Source of the DNA: TMP-24 sp041397305
Lineage (GTDB): Bacteria > Pseudomonadota > Alphaproteobacteria > Rhodobacterales > Rhodobacteraceae
Reading direction: 5' to 3'
DNA length: 64,000 nucleotides
Assembly: GCA_041397305.1 (NCBI GenBank)
Contig: JAWKWX010000002.1
Coordinates: 502,195-566,194 of the forward strand
Positions within the stretch are counted from its first letter, which is position 1. Every line of letters begins with the position of its first letter. The notes under the pieces are model-generated. The model was given only the letters and a program-made list of their open reading frames with translations, did not search any database and was not told the DNA's origin. The position numbers and the translations under genes were made by a program. This document shows positions 35,694-45,653 of the stretch, piece by piece.

Positions 35694-37252
35694 CTATCGC
35701 CCTCGCCCAGGTAGATGTGCTGGTCTTGCGGATCGCCGCATCGACCTCCGGGTCGATAGCGCTGCAAGCCCTCGACGGGATCTCGTTCTTCCGCGCGATG
35801 GCGGCGTCAAGCAGGATCGGCTTGCCGGCCTCGTTCCATTCCTTCGGGCTCATCCGGTTGCCGACCGCCGGATGGAACCATATTCGGTCTGCATGAGCGC
35901 CAGTGTCTGGTCGGAGCCGAGATAATGCCCCGGGCCGCCGAGGCAGACCTGCTTCATCGCGGAAGTCGAGGTCAGATCCTCGGTCACGTCGATGCCGCGC
36001 ACCAGCCGCATCGCCTGGCCCAGAAGGTCATCGCCGAGGATCAGGCTTTCGAGGCAAGCCCAGCAGCGAAGCATGCATGCCCTGCCTCGTAACACATGTT
36101 CAGTCCGCAAGCGCAAGCGAATTGGTGATCCCCTGTTCCCAGCCCGCCTGCATGTCGGGCAGCTTGCTGTCGGAGATACCAGAGGCCCACCCCGCCGGGC
36201 CAGGTCGTAGAACCGGTGCATCTGCGCGCAGCCCGCCGTCAGCAGCGCCTGTTCGGCCGAGCCGCCCGACATCGCGCCGGTTCTCAGGTCGGACACGAAG
36301 GAATTGCCAGGTGCCGAAGATCGCGGGCGCGCCCTTCCTGATCGCGTTCACATAGACGACGCCCGCCAGACATTCCGCCACCGCCTGCACGATGGTCAGC
36401 GCAATCGGCGGCGCGGGCGCGGTCGCGCCCGCCTGACCTGCGGACAGAAGCAGCATCGGCATGCCGCGGCGCACGCAATCTCCATCGCATTCACCAGCTT
36501 TCCTCGGCGAACTTCATCGGCGGCACGACGAAACGGTTGGAGTTCGAGACGAACGGTCGTTCCGGCCATTTCTCCTCGCCACCCGCGACCGTGTAGATCA
36601 TGTCGAAACAGTCGGCGACATGGGACGGATCGCTTCGAAGGACGTGCCCGCATGCGCGGGTGCCCGCCAGGCAGCCATAGAGCGTGTTGAGGTCCATCTC
36701 CCTGTTGTCGACCACGTCGCGGCAGACCATCGTGCGCTGGTAGAAATGGATGTTGTCGAGTTCTCGACCAGCCGCGCCGCGTCATGCAGATCCTGCGCAG
36801 TCGATTCGCCGGTAGCTGAGTGTCACCGGATCGACGATATGCACCGCCGCGCCCGCCGTGCCGTAATGAACCTTGGTGCCCGACAGATGCAGGTCGAACT
36901 TCGGATCGCGGGCATGAAGCGTGATGTTGCGCGCGGCGACCGCCAGCATGTCCTCGACCAGCGCGCGGGAAACGGATGCGTCCGTCGCCGAGAGATCGCG
37001 CCCGCGTCCGTCAGCAGCTTGACGCCCGAGGGCAGCGCCTGGCTGAGGCCGATCTGTTCCGGCGCATCGAGGCCGAGGCATGGATCTTCTTCATCCCCTC
37101 GTCGGTCAGCGGCCGGTACTGGCCGCCCGACATGCCCGCCTGACCGGGCGCAGCCCCTCGGCCGGGGGTGCGGCCCGCGCCGCCCGGCGCGCCTCGCGCC
37201 CTCCGGCCCGTGCTGCCCGTCTCGGTTCGCAGTTCAGCGCTTCATCCGACAT
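35690..37252 (-). pseudogene. MttB-family (trimethylamine methyltransferase-like) protein, frameshifted
   Basis: ATG 37252 has GGGAGAGAT upstream. Fragments in order: SALVEDMLAVAARNITLHARDP-type block, LSGTKVHYGTAGAAVHIVD, NTLYGCLAGT, DCFDMIYTVAGGEEKW, FVVPPMKFAEES, RRGMPMLLLSAGQAGATAP, VVYVNAIRKGAPAIFGTW, SDLRTGAMSGGSAEQALLTAGCAQM, ESLILGDDLLGQAMRLVRGI and QTLALMQTEY. The total of 1563 bases gives about 520 residues, the size of non-pyrrolysine MttB homologues, which take methyl groups from quaternary amines such as betaines. No isolated in-frame amber codon suggesting pyrrolysine was identified, though frameshifts limit this check. Confidence 0.78.
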
Positions 37253-37339
37253 TTCATCTCTCCCGAAAGCCTCCCGGGCTTTCATCTTGGCTCATATACC
37301 TTCCAGGGTCCGGGGGCAGACGGCCCCGGGCCGCGCCGC

Positions 37340-39766
37340 TCACGTCTTCGCCCGCTCGCCCTTCGGGTCGACCGCATCGGCTGAAGCGAGGCTTCCGCCT
37401 TCACCCGCCGCCCGGCGATCTCGATTTCGTGAGAGGCCAGAAGCGCCTCCGCCCCTTCGCCCTTCGACGGCACATAGCCCATGCCGATCGCCCCACCGAG
37501 AGTGATGGCCATAGGCGCCCGAAGACAGGTAGCCCACGATCCTGCCGTCCCTGAGGACCGGTTCATTGTGATAGACCATCACCGGGATCGCTCAGCCGGA
37601 ACACATCCATTCGCCTGTCAAGGCCCGCTTCCTTCTTCCGCAGAACCGCGTCGCGCCCGATGAAGTCGGGCTTCGCGGTCTTGACAACAAAGCCAAGCCC
37701 CTGCCAGCACATGATCCTCGGACGTGATGTCGCTTGGCCGAAGCCAGCGAGCAACGCAGATCCGGCAGCTGTCCATCGCCCATGCATGCCTGAAGCTTTA
37801 GTCCCATCTCCCGGCCCGCCGACCAGAGCGTTTCGAACGCATGGCCCACTATCGGAGGAGACATAGATCTCCCACCCAAGTTCGCCCACTTAGGACGCGG
37901 TGCACGCGGGCGAGGCCCATGCCCAGCTCGATCCCTGCGCGGTGCGCCGAACGGGTTCACCTCGTTCGAGAAATCGTTCGGGCTGACCTTCTGCATCAGC
38001 TTGCGCGCGTTCGGCCCATCACCGCCAGCACGCCTTCGGCAGCCGTCACGTCGGTGATCACCACGTTGAAATCGCCGATATGACGGCGCATCCAGGCCTG
38101 GTCCTTGGGCGGGTCACGGCAGGCGTCACCACCAGATAGGCCGTCTCGGACAGCCGCGTGACGGTCACGTCGGCCTCGATCCCGGCGTTGTTCAGGAACT
38201 GTGTGTGTAGACGGTCAGCCCGACCGCCACCGACATGTCGGCGCCGCAGATATGAATCCAGGTAGGCTTCGCATCGCGCCCTCGACCCCGGATCTTACCG
38301 AAGGAGAGACATGTCGTACATGCCGACATTCGTCCGCACCGCGCGATGTTCCGGCGGCATTGTCGAATAGTTCTGCCGCCCCAGCTGTAGCGATGAGTCC
38401 CGCTCCTGCCCGGGGCGCCATGCCAGTTCGCCCGTTCCCAGCCACCGATCTCGCCGAAGACCGCACCCTCCGCCTCAAGCTGCGCATGGAACGGCGTGCG
38501 GCGCACGCCGCGCGCGGTCGCTTTCTGGCGGTAGGGATAATGGTCGGCGTAGAGAAGATGGCGAGCGTTTCCTTCGACCGTTCGAACAGATAGTGCCTGT
38601 TGCCCTGGAACGTGGTTGCAACCCACATCACATCGCCGAGGTCGAACGGCTTCTCCCCCGTCTCCATCCATTCCGCCAGCGCCATGCCCGCGCCGCCCGC
38701 CGACTGGATACCGATGGAGTTGAACCCGGCAGCGACCCAGAAATTGTCAACCTCCAGCGACAGGCCGAGGTTGTAGGCATCGTCCGGCGTGAAGCTTTCC
38801 GGCCCGTTGAAGAATGTGGATCCCGGCCGAGGCCATCAGCAGCCGGTTGATCGCGTTCGAGGATCGGTTCGAAATGATCGAAATCCTCAGGCAGCTGGTC
38901 GAAGCGAGAAATCCTCGGGGATGCGTTCATGCCCCAGGGCTTGTTCGGCTCCGAAGGCGCCCAGAAGGTATTTGCCTGCGTCCTCCTTGTAATAGGCGCA
39001 TTCGTCCGGCACTCGCAGGACCGGCATCTGCACGTCAGGCCCGGGATCGGCTCGGTCACGATGTAGAAATGCTCGCAGGCATGCAGCGGCACGTTGACGC
39101 CCGCCAGTCGGCCCACCGCATGGCCCCACATGCCCGCGCAATTGACCACGTGATCGGCCTCGATCGTGCCCGCCTCGCCGCCCGTCTCCCGAGACGCCTT
39201 TCGCCCGGCGGCCCTCGACCTTCACGCCGGTGACCTTCACACCCTCGGCCACCACCGCGCCGCGCGCCACGCGCCCTTGGCCAGCGCCGGCTGATGACGG
39301 GTCGCCCTCACCCGTCGGTCGGCGGCCAGACGCCCGCCTGCACGCCCTCGATGTTGAGATGGGCGCCAGCGTTCCGCCACTTGCCAGGGCGACATTTCCT
39401 CGACCGGCACGCCGAAGGCCAGGCCATCGAGGCACGTTGCGGAGAAAGCTCTTCCTTCCGCGCCTCGGTCAGCGCGACCGAGACCGAGCCGACCTGCTTG
39501 AACCCGGTGGCAAGCCCGTCTCTGCCTCGAGCCCGCCATAGAGGTCGGCGGAATATTTCGCCAGCCGCGTCATGTGGCCGAGGCGCGCAATCGTCCGATC
39601 AGCAAGCCCCTGCCACGCGTACCAGGTGGTGCCGGAGGCTCGGTTGTTTTTCCTTTCAGCAACACCACATCCTTCAGCCGAGCTTGGTCAGGTGATAGGC
39701 GACCGAACAGCCGACGACGCCCCCGCCGATGATGACAGCGCGCGCCTTTTTCGGCAGGTTAGACAT
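37340..39766 (-). pseudogene. Dimethylglycine/sarcosine dehydrogenase-like FAD-GcvT protein (copy 1), frameshifted
   Basis: ATG 39766 starts SNLPKKARAVIIGGGVVGCSVAYHL, the FAD-binding N-terminus. Fragments follow: VVNCAGMWGHAVGRLAGVNVPL, EHFYIVTEPIPGL, FDQLPEDFDHFEPILER, GMALAEWMETGEKPFDL, FQGNRHYLFERSKETL, GEIGGWERANWHG, GELGWEIYVSSDS, GLGFVVKTAKPDFIGRDAVLRKKEAG and GRIVGYLSSGAYGH, ending KGERAKT at a TGA at 37342-37340. Expected size is about 808 residues: an FAD-dependent amine oxidase domain plus a folate-binding GcvT domain. It would demethylate an N-methyl amino acid and pass one-carbon units to tetrahydrofolate. Confidence 0.8.
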
Positions 39767-40335
39767 GGTTTTCGCTCCCGCTCTGGGGTCGTCTCGACGG
39801 TGGATCAGGAGTAAGGGTGATGGTGCTGACAAGCCCGCAAACACCTCGCGCGGCGGGTGCGGGCGGCGAAACGTCAGGTCGTTCAGATAGACCGCGCGGG
39901 TCTGGCCACGCACGGGCGGCTCGGCAATGGTGCCAGTCGTCGCGTAGGTGCCACCGGGGCGCGAACATACCCAAGCGGCCCGCCCGCGCCGCGCCGTGCC
40001 GAGGGTCGATCACCGCATCGAAGGGTCCGTGTGCAGTCGTGACCAGCACACGCGCGCCCGCCGCCAGGCGGCAACCGCTGACGGAGAAGCGGGCAAGCGT
40101 CGCGACCTCTGCCCCGAGCGTCCGCGCCAGGCGGATCGCCCGGCATACCCCGCCGCCTCGCCCTCGCGGGTGACCGAAGCGAGCTTCGGCGCCGACGGTG
40201 GCGCGCACCAGAAGGTTGTGCGCGGTGCCGAAGGCAAGCGGCATCGCGCCGATTTCGACATCAAGCGGCGACAAGGCATCCGGCGCGACCGGCGCAAGCA
40301 CCGGACGCACAGGCCACGATCTGGCGCCAAGCCGC
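39767..40335 (-). pseudogene. Remnant of a zinc-type alcohol dehydrogenase/quinone oxidoreductase
   Basis: Between the two dehydrogenase-like genes, shifting frames give pieces of a medium-chain dehydrogenase: DVEIGAMPLAFGTAHNLLVRATVGA, then AIRLARTLGAEVATLA, GPFDAVID, GTYATTGTIAEPPVRGQTRAVYLNDLTF and PPREVFAGL. These are the segment before the nucleotide fold, the fold itself and the start of the C-terminal part. About 110 N-terminal and 50 C-terminal residues expected for the family have no room here, so the gene is truncated at both ends, or sequence is missing from the assembly. Confidence 0.5.
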
Positions 40336-42782
40336 TCACGCACGGATCCTTTCGTTCCCGGGATCCCAGAGCGGCTGGTCTTCCTGCACCACCGCGCGGC
40401 AGCGTTCGCCGTAAATCTCGACCTCGATTTCGGTGCCCGGCACCGCCAGATCGGCGCGCAGCATGCCCAGCGCGATCTTTCACCCCACCCGGTAGCCCCA
40501 GGCGCCCGAGGTCGTCTCGCCCACGATCCTGCCATCATGCCAGAGCGTCGACATGTAAGGCGCGTCGCAATCCCTGGCCTCAACGGTCAGCGTCACGAAA
40601 CGCTTCTTCACGCCCTGCTGCCTTTCGGCCAGCAACGCCGCCTTTCGGTGCAATCCTGTAGCTTGTCGAATTTCACGAACCGGTCCAGCCCGCCCTCCAG
40701 CAGCGAATAGTCGGTCGACAGATCGCCCTTCCAGGCGCGGTAGCCTTTTCCAGACGCAGGCTGTTCAGCGCCCACATGCCGAAGGAGTTTCGCGCCCCAG
40801 CCGACGATCGCATCATGGATCGCGGGCATGTCGGCGTTCGCGGCATGCACCTCAGCCCAGTTCGCCCGCGAACGAGACGCGCAGAAGCTGGCGGTCGCGG
40901 CCCGCGACGCGCCTTCTGATGGGTCAGCCAGGGCGAGGTCAGGTCGGCCATGTCGGCTATCGCGGTGAACAGGTCACGCGCTTTCGGGGCCGGTGACGAT
41001 CGGCGTGTCCTTCTCGCCCGACCGGTCCGGTCAGCGTCAGAGCCAGGTTTCAGATGTTTCTTCAGCCATTCAGAAATCGTGCCATTGCGCGACCGAGGCG
41101 GTGATCAGGGTGAAGCGGTCGCCGCCATGGTTCAGGACCGACATTTCGGTCAGGATACAGCCGCGATGATCGGGGAAATAGGCCAGCGACAGACGGCCTT
41201 CCTTGGGCAGCACGCCCGAGATCTGCGTGCGCAGCCAGTCGCCCGCGCCTTCGCCCGACAGATCGAAACGCGAGAAGCCCGGCAGGCTGAGGACGCCGAC
41301 ATGATCGCGCACCGCCTCGCATTCCTCGCGGATGCGGGCTTCCCAGGGGCCGGAGCGGCCCCAGGTCTGGGTCGCATCCCACGACGTATCGTCGCCGGGT
41401 TTCGCGTACCAGTTGGCGCGTTCATACCCGTTGTAGGCGCCGAACTGGCCACCCAGCGCCTTGACCCTGTCATGCACCGAAGACAGCCGGCGGTCCGGCG
41501 CGGCGGGCCAGCGCGCCCAGGGGAAGTGCATGCCATATTCGTGGCCGTAGACCTCCATCCCCTTCTGCAGGCAGAAGTCGGGATCGGTATAGTCCGTGAA
41601 GCGTCGCGGGTCGCAGGACCACATGTCCCATTCCGTCGCGCCCTCGGTGATCCATTCGGCCAGAACCTTGCCCGCGCCGCCGCCCTGCGCGATGCCGAAG
41701 GTGAAGACGCAGGCCTCGAACGCATTGGGCACGCCCGGCATCGGGCCGATCAGCGGGTTGCCGTCGGGGGCATAGGGGATCGGGCCGTTGATGACCTTGG
41801 ACAGTCCGGCCTTGCCCAGAAGCGGCACGCGCGCCAGCGCATCCTCGATGTAATGTTCCAGCCGTTCCAGATCGTCGGGGAAAAGCTGGAAGCTGAAATC
41901 CTGCGGGAACGGATCATTGGGCGTTGCCCAATGGGCGCGGCAGTTGCGCTCATAGGGGCCAAGGTTGAAGCCGTTCTTTTCCTGCCGGAGGTAGTAGGAC
42001 GTATCGACATCGCGCAGAAGCGGCAGCTTGTGGCCGACCTTCTGCGACCAATCCTTCACCTCGGCGACTTCCTCGAACAGGATATACTGGTGGCTCATCA
42101 CCATCATCGGCACGGTGCGCCCGCCATAGGGCTTGAACCATTCGCCGACCGTCCGGGCATAGTAGCCTGCGGCGTTCACCACATATTCGCAGCGAATATC
42201 GCCCTTTTCGGTATGGACGATCCATTCGCCATTCTCGCGCGAAACACCGGTAGCGGGGGTGAAGCGCAGGATCGTGGCACCCATGTCGCGCGCGCCCTTG
42301 GCAAGCGCCTGGGTCAGCTGCGCGGGGTCGATGTCGCCATCGTTCGGGTCATAAAGCGCACCCTTCAGGTCATGGGTCTCGATGAAGGGATATTTGTCCC
42401 TGATCTCGTTGGCGCCGAGGATCTCGATATCCATTCCCTGATAGCGGCCCATGCCCTTGGCGCGCTCGAATTCCTGCATCCGTTCCTTGGAGTGCCCCAG
42501 CCGGATCGAGCCGGTGACATGGTAGTTCATCGGATAGTCGACCGCTTGCCCGAGATCCCGGTAAAGCTCGGTCGAATAGCGCTGCATGTTCATCAGCGAC
42601 CATGAGGTCGAGAAGGTCGGCACATTGCCCGCCGCATGCCAGGTCGATCCGGCCGTCAGTTCGTTCTTCTCCAGCAGCACGACATCGGTCCAACCCGCCT
42701 TGCAGAGATGATAAAGCGAAGAGACGCCGACGACGCCCCCGCCGATGATCACGACCCGTGCGGTGCCTGGAATGGCGCTCAT
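40336..42782 (-). pseudogene. Dimethylglycine/sarcosine dehydrogenase-like FAD-GcvT protein (copy 2), frameshifted in its 3' part
   Basis: The first 570 codons (42782-41070) are intact: FAD-binding ARVVIIGGGVVGVSSLYHL, ELTAGSTWHAAGN (site of covalent FAD in this family), NAAGYYARTVGEW, GERANW-like YERANWYAKPGDD and the start of the GcvT domain. At about 41070 the frame shifts after QWHDF; the next pieces EWLKKHL, TDYSLLEGGLDRFVKFDKLQD, LTVEARDCDAPYMSTLWHDGRIVGE and DPGNERIRA (stop at 40338-40336) complete a protein of about 815 residues. The span of 2447 bases is not divisible by three. It is the first gene of the amine operon, divergent from a LysR gene. Confidence 0.88.
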
Positions 42783-42884
42783 CTCTTCCTCCGTAATTCC
42801 GCGCGGAGTATCGCCGCCGAAGCCGAAGCTTTCAATTCGAGGCGGAGGGGATTATTGATCGGAAAATCCGATTAGAGACGCCGC

Positions 42885-43778
42885 ATGCACATCGAATTGA
42901 TCGAAACCTTCCTCGACCTGTGCGAGACGCGCAGCTTCAACCGTACCGCCGAACGGCTGGGCGTCACGCAATCCACCGTCTCCGGCCGGATCAATGCGCT
43001 GGAACAGGCGCTGGGGCAGAAGCTTTTCGACCGTTCGCGTTCGGGCACGCAACCGACATTGCAGGGCCTGAGGTTCGAACCGCATGCGCGCGGCCTGCGC
43101 CATGGCTGGACCGAGGCGCGCCATGCGGTGGGCGATGCGGGCTCTAGGCCCGCGACGATCCGGATCGGCATCCAGCACGATCTGGTGAATGCCCATTTCA
43201 GCGACCTGATCGCCGCCTTCCGCGCCTCCCTGCCCGACACGGCCTTCTTTTTCGAGGCGGACTATTCGGCGCAGATGTGCGCCGACCTCACGACCGGGAA
43301 AGAAGATCTGGCCATCCTCTTTTCGCCGCGGTTCCATCCCGACCTCTATTTCGAGACTCTGGGCGAAGTGACCTATGTGATGGTCTCGACCGAGGTCGAG
43401 CGGCTGGCGGAGGTGCGGCGCGACACCTACATACTGCCACACTTTTCCGACGCGATCCCCCATGCCCATGCGGCACTTCATCCGACGCTGGTGGATGCAA
43501 GCCTGTCGATCGGCCAGAATGCGGCGATGGTGGCGCTTTTGCGCAGCATGGGGGGCACGGCCTATGTGATGCAGGGGTCGGTCGGCGACCTGACAGCCGA
43601 CCGAACCTGCCGTCTGGTCGTTGACGCGCCGCCGATCACCCAGACGGTCTTCGCGGGCGTCAACCAGCGCTTCCGCCACCGCCCGGTCCACCGGCGGCTC
43701 CTGTCCTGCCTGCGCGACCACTTCGCCTTCGCCCGCCAAGCCGAACCCAAGCGCCCGGCGCGCGGCGTCAGGGCGTAA
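42885..43778 (+). CDS. LysR-family transcriptional regulator
   Basis: This is a 297-residue LTTR. A winged helix-turn-helix lies at residues 1-60 (ETFLDLCETRSFNRTAERLGVTQSTVSGRINALEQALG). A substrate-binding domain lies at about 88-290. It is divergently placed 102 bases from the dimethylglycine-dehydrogenase-like gene, the typical arrangement for a LysR protein that senses a pathway substrate and controls the neighbouring operon plus itself. The ligand is unknown; a methylated amine or its product is the obvious guess. Its 3' end overlaps the ECF41 gene by 11 bases. Confidence 0.92.
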   Translation: MHIELIETFLDLCETRSFNRTAERLGVTQSTVSGRINALEQALGQKLFDRSRSGTQPTLQGLRFEPHARGLRHGWTEARHAVGDAGSRPATIRIGIQHDLVNAHFSDLIAAFRASLPDTAFFFEADYSAQMCADLTTGKEDLAILFSPRFHPDLYFETLGEVTYVMVSTEVERLAEVRRDTYILPHFSDAIPHAHAALHPTLVDASLSIGQNAAMVALLRSMGGTAYVMQGSVGDLTADRTCRLVVDAPPITQTVFAGVNQRFRHRPVHRRLLSCLRDHFAFARQAEPKRPARGVRA

Positions 43779-44631
43779 GCGCAGAAAGCTTCTCCGGGTT
43801 GCGCTGGATATAGACGGTCCTCACCGCGCCCGCGCCGTCCAGGTCGAAGGACAGAAGACTGCCGCTGTCGCCCTCCGCCACAATCAGCACCGCCGAGGTG
43901 CCGTTCACGGTGACTGGCCGCACGGCGGCTTTGCCCGCGGCCTTGCGGGCGATCCCGGCGAGGAAGCGCGCGACCGGCACGGCACCCCTGACCACATTCG
44001 GCGCCGCGATCGCCTTGCCGCCGCCGTCCGAAAGAAGCTCGGCATCGGCCGCAAGGCGGGCGGCCAGCGGCGCGACATCCCCGCTGATCGCGGCTTCCGA
44101 TATCGCCTGCAGAAAGGCCGCGATGTCCTCGACCGTCGCCGGCCGCCTTGCCCGGCCCTGCCGCACCGCCGCGCGGGCGCGGGAGGCAAGCTTGCGGCAG
44201 GCGGAGGGCGTGCGGTTCAGGGTGCGGGCGATGGTCTCGAAATCCTGATCGAAGAGGTCGTGCAGGAAGAAGGCGGCACGCTCCAGCGGGCTCAGTGCCT
44301 CAAGCGTGCGCATCACCGCGAAGGAAATGTCGAGTTCCCTGTCGGAAGCGGTGTAGAGGTCGGGCTCCACCACCGGCTCGGGCAGCCACTGGCCGACATA
44401 GCTTTCGCGCAGCGCCTTCTGCCGCCTCAACCGGTCGAGCGCCCCATTGGTCACCGTCCGCGCCAGCCAGCCTTCCGGCCGGTCGACCTGACCGGCCTTC
44501 CCGAGTTTGAGGAAGGCTTCCTGCACAACATCCTCGGCATCGCTGACGCTGCCGAGATAGCGGTAGGCGAGCCGGATGAGACGGGCGCGCTCCCGGACAA
44601 AAAGCGTCTCTATTCCGGCCCGATCCGCCAT
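43768..44631 (-). CDS. ECF41-type RNA polymerase sigma factor with SnoaL-like C-terminal domain
   Basis: This 287-residue protein has sigma region 2 (about residues 8-75, RLIRLAYRYLGSVSDAEDVVQEAFL) and region 4 (about 110-160, LSPLERAAFFLHDLFDQDFETIARTL). A C-terminal SnoaL-like extension (about 170-287) follows. The hallmark ECF41 motifs are all present: WLPEP (near 95), DGGGK (near 217) and NPEKL near the end. In ECF41 the C-terminal domain regulates the sigma factor in place of an anti-sigma protein. The partner COE gene (AhpD-like) lies directly upstream, 2 bases away, as the group predicts. ATG 44631 chosen. Confidence 0.9.
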   Translation of the reverse strand: MADRAGIETLFVRERARLIRLAYRYLGSVSDAEDVVQEAFLKLGKAGQVDRPEGWLARTVTNGALDRLRRQKALRESYVGQWLPEPVVEPDLYTASDRELDISFAVMRTLEALSPLERAAFFLHDLFDQDFETIARTLNRTPSACRKLASRARAAVRQGRARRPATVEDIAAFLQAISEAAISGDVAPLAARLAADAELLSDGGGKAIAAPNVVRGAVPVARFLAGIARKAAGKAAVRPVTVNGTSAVLIVAEGDSGSLLSFDLDGAGAVRTVYIQRNPEKLSALTP

Positions 44632-44633
44632 GG

Positions 44634-45167
44634 TCAGGCCGCCCGTGCCGGGCGGAATTCGGGCGGCAGCATGTCGCAATCCCGGGCATGGCCCATGCCG
44701 CGCTTGACCATCGGATAGAAGTGCGCGGTCGCGATGGCCACAGACAGGCCGGTCCGCCCGCGCCGTCCGAAGCGCGCCTCGACCGCCTCCAGCAGGTCAG
44801 GCAGACCGGCGCCGTTCGTCACCACCGCCTCGGCGAAATCGGCGGCAAGCCGCATGTCGGGGTCGGCCGGGCACCCCTTTCGCGCGATGGCGGCCAGCGC
44901 CGCGCGCGATACGCCCGCCTCTTCCGCCATGCGGATCACCAGTTCCACGCAAGGTCCGCAGCCCGCCGCCCGCGTGGCGATGAACTTCGCCGCAAACAGC
45001 GGCCCCGAGGGCAGGCCGAACCCGTAGGCCGACAGGTCCGCGAGCTTCGCGAAACGCCGGAAGCCGGCGAAATCCTCCTCGATCATCTCTTTCATATAGC
45101 CCGTATCATAGCGGTAGCGGCGGCCGAAGCGGCCGACCAGCCGATGTGCGAGAAGCTTAAGCATCAT
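44634..45167 (-). CDS. AhpD/carboxymuconolactone decarboxylase-like protein
   Basis: This 177-residue helical protein has the redox motif CGPC in RAAGCGPCVELVIRMAEEAG (near residue 70), as in alkylhydroperoxidase AhpD-type proteins, rather than the decarboxylase branch. It lies between a small membrane protein gene (11-base overlap) and the ECF41 sigma gene. ECF41 sigma factors typically sit beside and control such genes. The biological substrate is not known. ATG 45167 or the adjacent ATG 45164 could be used. Confidence 0.8.
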   Translation of the reverse strand: MMLKLLAHRLVGRFGRRYRYDTGYMKEMIEEDFAGFRRFAKLADLSAYGFGLPSGPLFAAKFIATRAAGCGPCVELVIRMAEEAGVSRAALAAIARKGCPADPDMRLAADFAEAVVTNGAGLPDLLEAVEARFGRRGRTGLSVAIATAHFYPMVKRGMGHARDCDMLPPEFRPARAA

Positions 45168-45531
45168 CTTGCCCTTTCAGAAGCGGAATGAACGGCAGAA
45201 GGCCGGGCAACACCACCATCGCGCTGTCGCGAAGTGCCGCCGTACCGAAGCCATGGCGGAGGAAATCCAGCACATGCATCGCGGCATGGCCGCCCAGAAA
45301 GACCAAGGCGGCCAGCACAAGCGGCCCGCGGCCGGGGCCGCCACGGGCCGCAAGGGCCAGAGCCACCGCCGCGGCGAGAAAACCCCAACCGACATCGGCG
45401 ATGAAATGCGCGTTCGCCGCGCCCGTTTCCGCCACGCCCGGCACCGCCCGGAACCAGCCGAGCGGCGCCGCGACCATCAGAAGACCGTTCGCGCCGTGAT
45501 AAAGCGCCAGAACCCACAGAAGCAGCCGCAT
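45157..45531 (-). CDS. Small four-helix membrane protein, ECF41 operon
   Basis: This 124-residue protein has about four hydrophobic helices (residues 2-22, 42-62, 68-88, 98-118) and no charged catalytic motif beyond conserved histidines in LYHGANGL and GGHAAMHVLDFLRHG. It is DoxX-like in layout, but the family is uncertain. AAAGGA lies 6-7 bases before ATG 45531. It is the first gene of a three-gene unit with the AhpD-like protein and the ECF41 sigma factor, so a part in a redox or envelope response is plausible. Confidence 0.72.
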   Translation of the reverse strand: MRLLLWVLALYHGANGLLMVAAPLGWFRAVPGVAETGAANAHFIADVGWGFLAAAVALALAARGGPGRGPLVLAALVFLGGHAAMHVLDFLRHGFGTAALRDSAMVVLPGLLPFIPLLKGQDDA

Positions 45532-45653
45532 GATCTGTCCTTTCGTTGAAGAGAGGACGCAGGCCACCCCAAAATGTGACAAGGACGAACGCGAAAATTC
45601 GCGCGCCCGCGCAAAACGCTTGCCTTTGGCCACCGCCCGGCTCAGATGCCGCC

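Noticed and set aside
35690..37252. A pyrrolysine (amber) codon in the MttB-like gene
   Set aside because: No isolated in-frame TAG could be identified with neighbouring frame intact; the size and organism fit the non-pyrrolysine branch, and frameshifts explain the apparent stops.
30000..41075. Prophage, genomic island or insertion-sequence invasion as the cause of the broken genes
   Set aside because: No transposase, integrase, inverted repeats or tRNA-linked end was seen, and the breaks are scattered single-base shifts rather than insertions.
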